A DNA stretch of 64,000 bases from a virus. The first letter of the stretch is position 1. The number at the start of each line of letters is the position of its first letter. The translations under genes and the position numbers were made by a program. Location: the IMG/VR virus record IMGVR_UViG_3300048672_000475, positions 16,857 to 80,856 of that record. One strand, given 5' to 3'. Below, piece after piece: positions 62,588-64,000 of this stretch. The notes under the pieces were generated by a model. It searched no databases and was not told where the DNA came from. It saw only the letters and a program-made list of their open reading frames with translations.

Positions 62588-63808
62588 ATGGCGATTAACG
62601 GACAGTTACGCTATTTTAATGCACTGCTTTCACGGCAGACGATTAAGCATGGCCTACTGCCGTTAGTACAGTCCACGTTCTCAGGGGACGTAAACCCCGC
62701 CGAATCGGATATGTTCAACAAAGCGTTTTGGGGCAATTACACGCCCCTTCCGCTGGACATGGCATTCTACGGCGGCGATCCGATCTTCCGTCAAAAATTT
62801 GACAAGGCCGCTACGCTACTGGATCTGCAGCTCATCGGCGGCGATCCTGTATTGGAGAGCACGCCCTACGGTACGGTTACCGCTGGTAGTTTTGCGGTAG
62901 CAGACCCTATCATACTAGGCGCTCCGGTAAATACCGGCGTGGTTACAGCGGGGTCGTTCAGGGTTGATGCGTCTATTTTCGGCGGCGGTATCGTCACCGG
63001 AGGTATGTTCGCTGCCGATGTAGTGATCACAGGTACTGCGGCGTTTTATGGCAGCGTAACTGCGCGGGGATTCAGGGCAGAGCCGAATATCGTCTCAACC
63101 GGGTCGTATACCGGCGTGGTCTTGGGACGCGGCTTCAAAGTAGACGCCAGTATTCTAGGCGGCGGGTCGGTCACTGCCCGTTCGTTCAAAGTTACGCCGG
63201 TAATAATCGGGACGGCACCCCCATTAGGGGTAATACAAGGTAGCGGCTTCGCTACTGCGGTACGTATATCCGCTACAGTTCCGGTGTTCGGCACGGTCAC
63301 AGGCGGGTCGTTCCTTGCAGGACTAGCCTACGGTCGAATCACTGCCCGTGGTTTCGCTGTTGAGCCGAGGATATCCTCCACGTTTAACGCTGCGTACGCT
63401 GAAGCCTACGTGATGAATGTACTGACTAACGAGGTCAGCCGGTACGATACGTTCCCGTTCATGCACGTCGCCCGTATCGGTGGAGTGAACTATTGCATCG
63501 GGGCCGACGGGTTCTATAGCCTGTCAGGGCAGGTTACTACTGGGTCGATCACTACCAAAGAAACCGACTTCGGCGACTTCCACAGTAAGAATGTACCGTT
63601 CATTTATACGGATACGGACGAAGTTTTCGATATAACTACCATCGTTGATGGGGCTGAAGCCCACACTTACACCGCGCAATTCGGCGGTCGCAAGCAGAAG
63701 CTGGGCCGTGGAAATAAAGGCCGTTACTGGGCATTTCGTCTGGACGGGATTACGAAACTACAAGGGCTTGAATACCTGCCCGAAGTCATCACCCGGAGGG
63801 TTAAATAA
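62588..63808 (+). CDS. Tail fibre-like protein with glycine repeats
   Basis: A 406-residue protein. Residues ~95-265 are degenerate repeats of ~17-20 residues built on VTAGSFxVxxxI (VTAGSFAVADPII, VVTAGSFRVDASIF, VTARGFRAEPNIV, VTARSFKVTPVII), which suggests a beta-helix shaft. The C-terminal domain (KNVPFIYTDTDEVFDITTIV, then GRYWAFRLDG) is globular and resembles the end of podovirus tail proteins. Confidence 0.72.
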   Translation: MAINGQLRYFNALLSRQTIKHGLLPLVQSTFSGDVNPAESDMFNKAFWGNYTPLPLDMAFYGGDPIFRQKFDKAATLLDLQLIGGDPVLESTPYGTVTAGSFAVADPIILGAPVNTGVVTAGSFRVDASIFGGGIVTGGMFAADVVITGTAAFYGSVTARGFRAEPNIVSTGSYTGVVLGRGFKVDASILGGGSVTARSFKVTPVIIGTAPPLGVIQGSGFATAVRISATVPVFGTVTGGSFLAGLAYGRITARGFAVEPRISSTFNAAYAEAYVMNVLTNEVSRYDTFPFMHVARIGGVNYCIGADGFYSLSGQVTTGSITTKETDFGDFHSKNVPFIYTDTDEVFDITTIVDGAEAHTYTAQFGGRKQKLGRGNKGRYWAFRLDGITKLQGLEYLPEVITRRVK

Positions 63809-64000
63809 TGGCCGTTGCAGAAGCCGTCATCAATGCCGCAGTCGATAGGGCCGCGTATTTCTCAGGGCAGGCGGGCACTGCCACTGCGGCTATCGCCCGT
63901 GCGACCCGTAGTATCTTCATCTCCCCGACCTACCTGGAGATACCGCAGACCAACCTGAACGCTGTACTGGAGCGCCCCGACAAGGACAACACGCCTATGC
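63808..64000 (+). CDS. Virion-like protein, cut by window edge
   Basis: Sixty-four codons are visible: MAVAEAVINAAVDRAAYFSG, an Ala/Thr-rich helical start, then a Pro/Leu segment. The ATG overlaps the preceding stop (TAATG). Codon use matches the tail genes before it. The end lies outside the window. Confidence 0.6.
   Translation, partial: MAVAEAVINAAVDRAAYFSGQAGTATAAIARATRSIFISPTYLEIPQTNLNAVLERPDKDNTPM

Noticed and set aside
1-64000. Integrase, repressor and attachment site for a temperate life style
   Set aside because: No integrase or attachment site is visible; the Cro-like and Rha-type proteins alone do not decide between lytic and temperate.

Overview
The window is a 64 kb piece of a lytic-looking or temperate tailed bacteriophage genome (Caudoviricetes). 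No bacterial chromosome genes are visible. It carries a phage replication set, a lysis cassette with an embedded Rz/Rz1-type spanin pair (so a Gram-negative host), a small and large terminase, a P22-like portal, a scaffold, an N4-gp56-type capsid protein, and tail-like repeat proteins. Host-type sigma-70 promoters (TTGACA plus TATAAT-like boxes 16-18 bases apart) occur many times. I cannot name the host or the phage. Both window edges cut genes, so the genome is larger than what is shown.

Layout. (1) 1-12.3 kb, minus strand: nucleotide metabolism and replication. Reading in transcription order: an acidic hypothetical protein, a DUF2800-type nuclease-like protein, a DUF2815-type ssDNA-binding protein, a terminator, an odd tRNA gene, then a family A DNA polymerase. 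The polymerase is broken into two genes by a split intein with a free-standing GIY-YIG endonuclease between them. After a new promoter come thymidylate synthase, dihydrofolate reductase, a DNA methyltransferase, a VRR-NUC nuclease and small proteins, mostly with ATGA or TAATG overlaps. (2) 12.4-16.2 kb, plus strand: Cro-like regulator, a 873-residue primase-helicase, a MazG-like protein. (3) 16.25-32.35 kb, minus strand: a long run of about 50 small early genes, nearly all of unknown function, with an AAA+ ATPase and a TraR/DksA zinc-finger protein; an IS605-type element (tnpA + tnpB) sits near 17.9-19.5 kb. Many genes here are under 60 codons and were found by eye from their start signals. 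(4) 32.35-34.6 kb: a mostly non-coding region with GGACA/TGTCC repeats, a TTC microsatellite, ten iteron-like units, hairpins and strong promoters; the best candidate for an origin or control region. (5) 34.6-44 kb, plus strand: a Rha-type regulator behind a structured leader, small genes, holin candidate, spanins, lysozyme, and a set of secreted or tail-like proteins. (6) 43.9-64 kb, plus strand: terminase small subunit, a Tad2 (DUF2829) anti-Thoeris homologue, NAD-dependent DNA ligase, a Vsr-like (EDxHD) homing endonuclease, terminase large subunit, an HNH endonuclease, portal, HU-like protein, scaffold, capsid, head-completion and tail proteins.

The most striking features are the fractured polymerase, the load of selfish elements (GIY-YIG, EDxHD, HNH, IS605/TnpB), two families of conserved start-associated sequences (ACTGGAGAA and CCGAAGAGG) placed before dozens of genes, a gene-end repeat (TAACCCGACC), and a 120-base tRNA gene with an encoded CCA and an insertion where the anticodon arm should be.
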